A stretch of DNA of 64,000 nt, taken from positions 1-64,000 of the forward strand of contig DKFM01000001.1 in NCBI GenBank assembly GCA_002452815.1. The letters are read 5' to 3'. This DNA is from Rhodobacteraceae bacterium UBA6796. Lineage in GTDB: Bacteria > Pseudomonadota > Alphaproteobacteria > Rhodobacterales > Rhodobacteraceae. Below the pieces are notes generated by a model. That model worked only from the letters and a program-made list of their open reading frames with translations, ran no database searches and had not been told where the DNA came from. This document shows, one piece after another, positions 63,808 to 64,000 of the stretch. Every line of letters starts with the position of its first letter. Positions within the stretch are counted from its first letter, which is position 1. The translations under genes were made by a program, and so were the position numbers.

Positions 63808-64000
63808 TCAGTTGCGCGACTTGTCGACCATCTTGCCTTTCGAGATCCAGGGCATCATCGCGCGCAGTTTCTCGCCGACTTGCTCGATCTGGTGCTCGTC
63901 GTTGATGCGGCGGGTCGCCTTGAAGAACGGCTGGCCCACGGCGTTTTCCTGCATGAAATCGCGCACGAACTTGCCGGTCTGGATGTCGGTCAGCACGGCT
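63808..64000 (-). CDS. ilvC: Ketol-acid reductoisomerase, C-terminal end only
   Basis: The last 63 residues or so of IlvC, which makes dihydroxy-acid intermediates of valine, leucine and isoleucine using NADPH and Mg2+. Visible are the C-terminal helical segment with [16 protein letters not shown] and [20 protein letters not shown], ending [19 protein letters not shown], which is a strong match to class I IlvC C-termini. The gene runs off the right edge of the window, so start and active site are not visible. Confidence 0.94.
   Translation of the reverse strand, partial: AVLTDIQTGKFVRDFMQENAVGQPFFKATRRINDEHQIEQVGEKLRAMMPWISKGKMVDKSRN

Overview
The window is high-GC (roughly two-thirds G+C), densely packed bacterial DNA of the Rhodobacteraceae type (Alphaproteobacteria, Rhodobacter/Rhodovulum/Paracoccus-like). 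The reasons are gene content and order: an Irr-type Fur regulator divergent from fabA-fabB-fabI, a B12-dependent ribonucleotide reductase, a glyQ-orf-glyS block followed by a PPDK-like gene, DUF1489 and TerB-like singletons, a his cluster in the order hisB-hisH / hisA-hisF-hisE, and short intergenic repeats with a GGATATTT..AGAAAGAA core. It is ordinary chromosome. I see no phage, insertion sequence, CRISPR array, plasmid origin or toxin-antitoxin locus.

Layout. 1-5.1 kb: tRNA-Gln(UUG), a BaiN/HI0933 flavoprotein, then a minus-strand surface-polysaccharide block (kpsT-like ATPase, kpsE-like co-polymerase with a long N-terminal extension, kdsA). 5.2-12.1 kb: uracil-DNA glycosylase family protein, SseB-like protein, DUF1489, nrdJ, and katG behind a candidate OxyR site. 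12.6-14.0 kb: an orphan membrane histidine kinase. 14.0-20.9 kb: a complete minus-strand thiamin operon under a TPP riboswitch (thiD-O-S-G-E-F, then ABC genes thiY-Z-X). Almost every junction is a 4-base overlap and ThiF carries a rhodanese tail. 21.0-27.7 kb: an outer-membrane beta-barrel, irr divergent from fabA-fabB-fabI, an unknown membrane protein, an alpha/beta hydrolase and ribosomal protein L25/Ctc.

27.7-35.1 kb: lldD divergent from a ZIP metal transporter, then a polar amino-acid ABC transporter with a glutamine-synthetase-like ligase, and a TerB-like protein. 35.1-40.5 kb: the his cluster with a rhamnan-synthesis-F-like gene inserted between hisA and hisF, then two identical tRNA-Gly(GCC) genes. 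40.7-45.7 kb: a HlyD/RbbA/YhhJ-type exporter operon. 45.7-50.8 kb: pyruvate carboxylase divergent from TrkH. 50.8-59.9 kb: a trypsin-fold protein that has lost two of its three catalytic residues, glyQ-orf-glyS, a PPDK-like protein with a degraded ATP half, and a SleB-type cell-wall hydrolase. 60.0-64.0 kb: folB (with a long unknown tail), folP, glmM, a small membrane protein, and the 3' end of ilvC running off the window.

Together the genes cover cofactor synthesis (thiamin, folate), fatty-acid synthesis with iron sensing, histidine synthesis, anaplerosis, envelope biogenesis and nutrient uptake. The most informative unexplained signals are the dispersed intergenic repeat, a tRNA promoter signature shared by two loci, palindromes in several promoters (katG, the porin, lldD/ZIP, pyc/trkH), and protein architectures that depart from their families (KpsE-like, FolB, PPDK-like, pseudo-trypsin).
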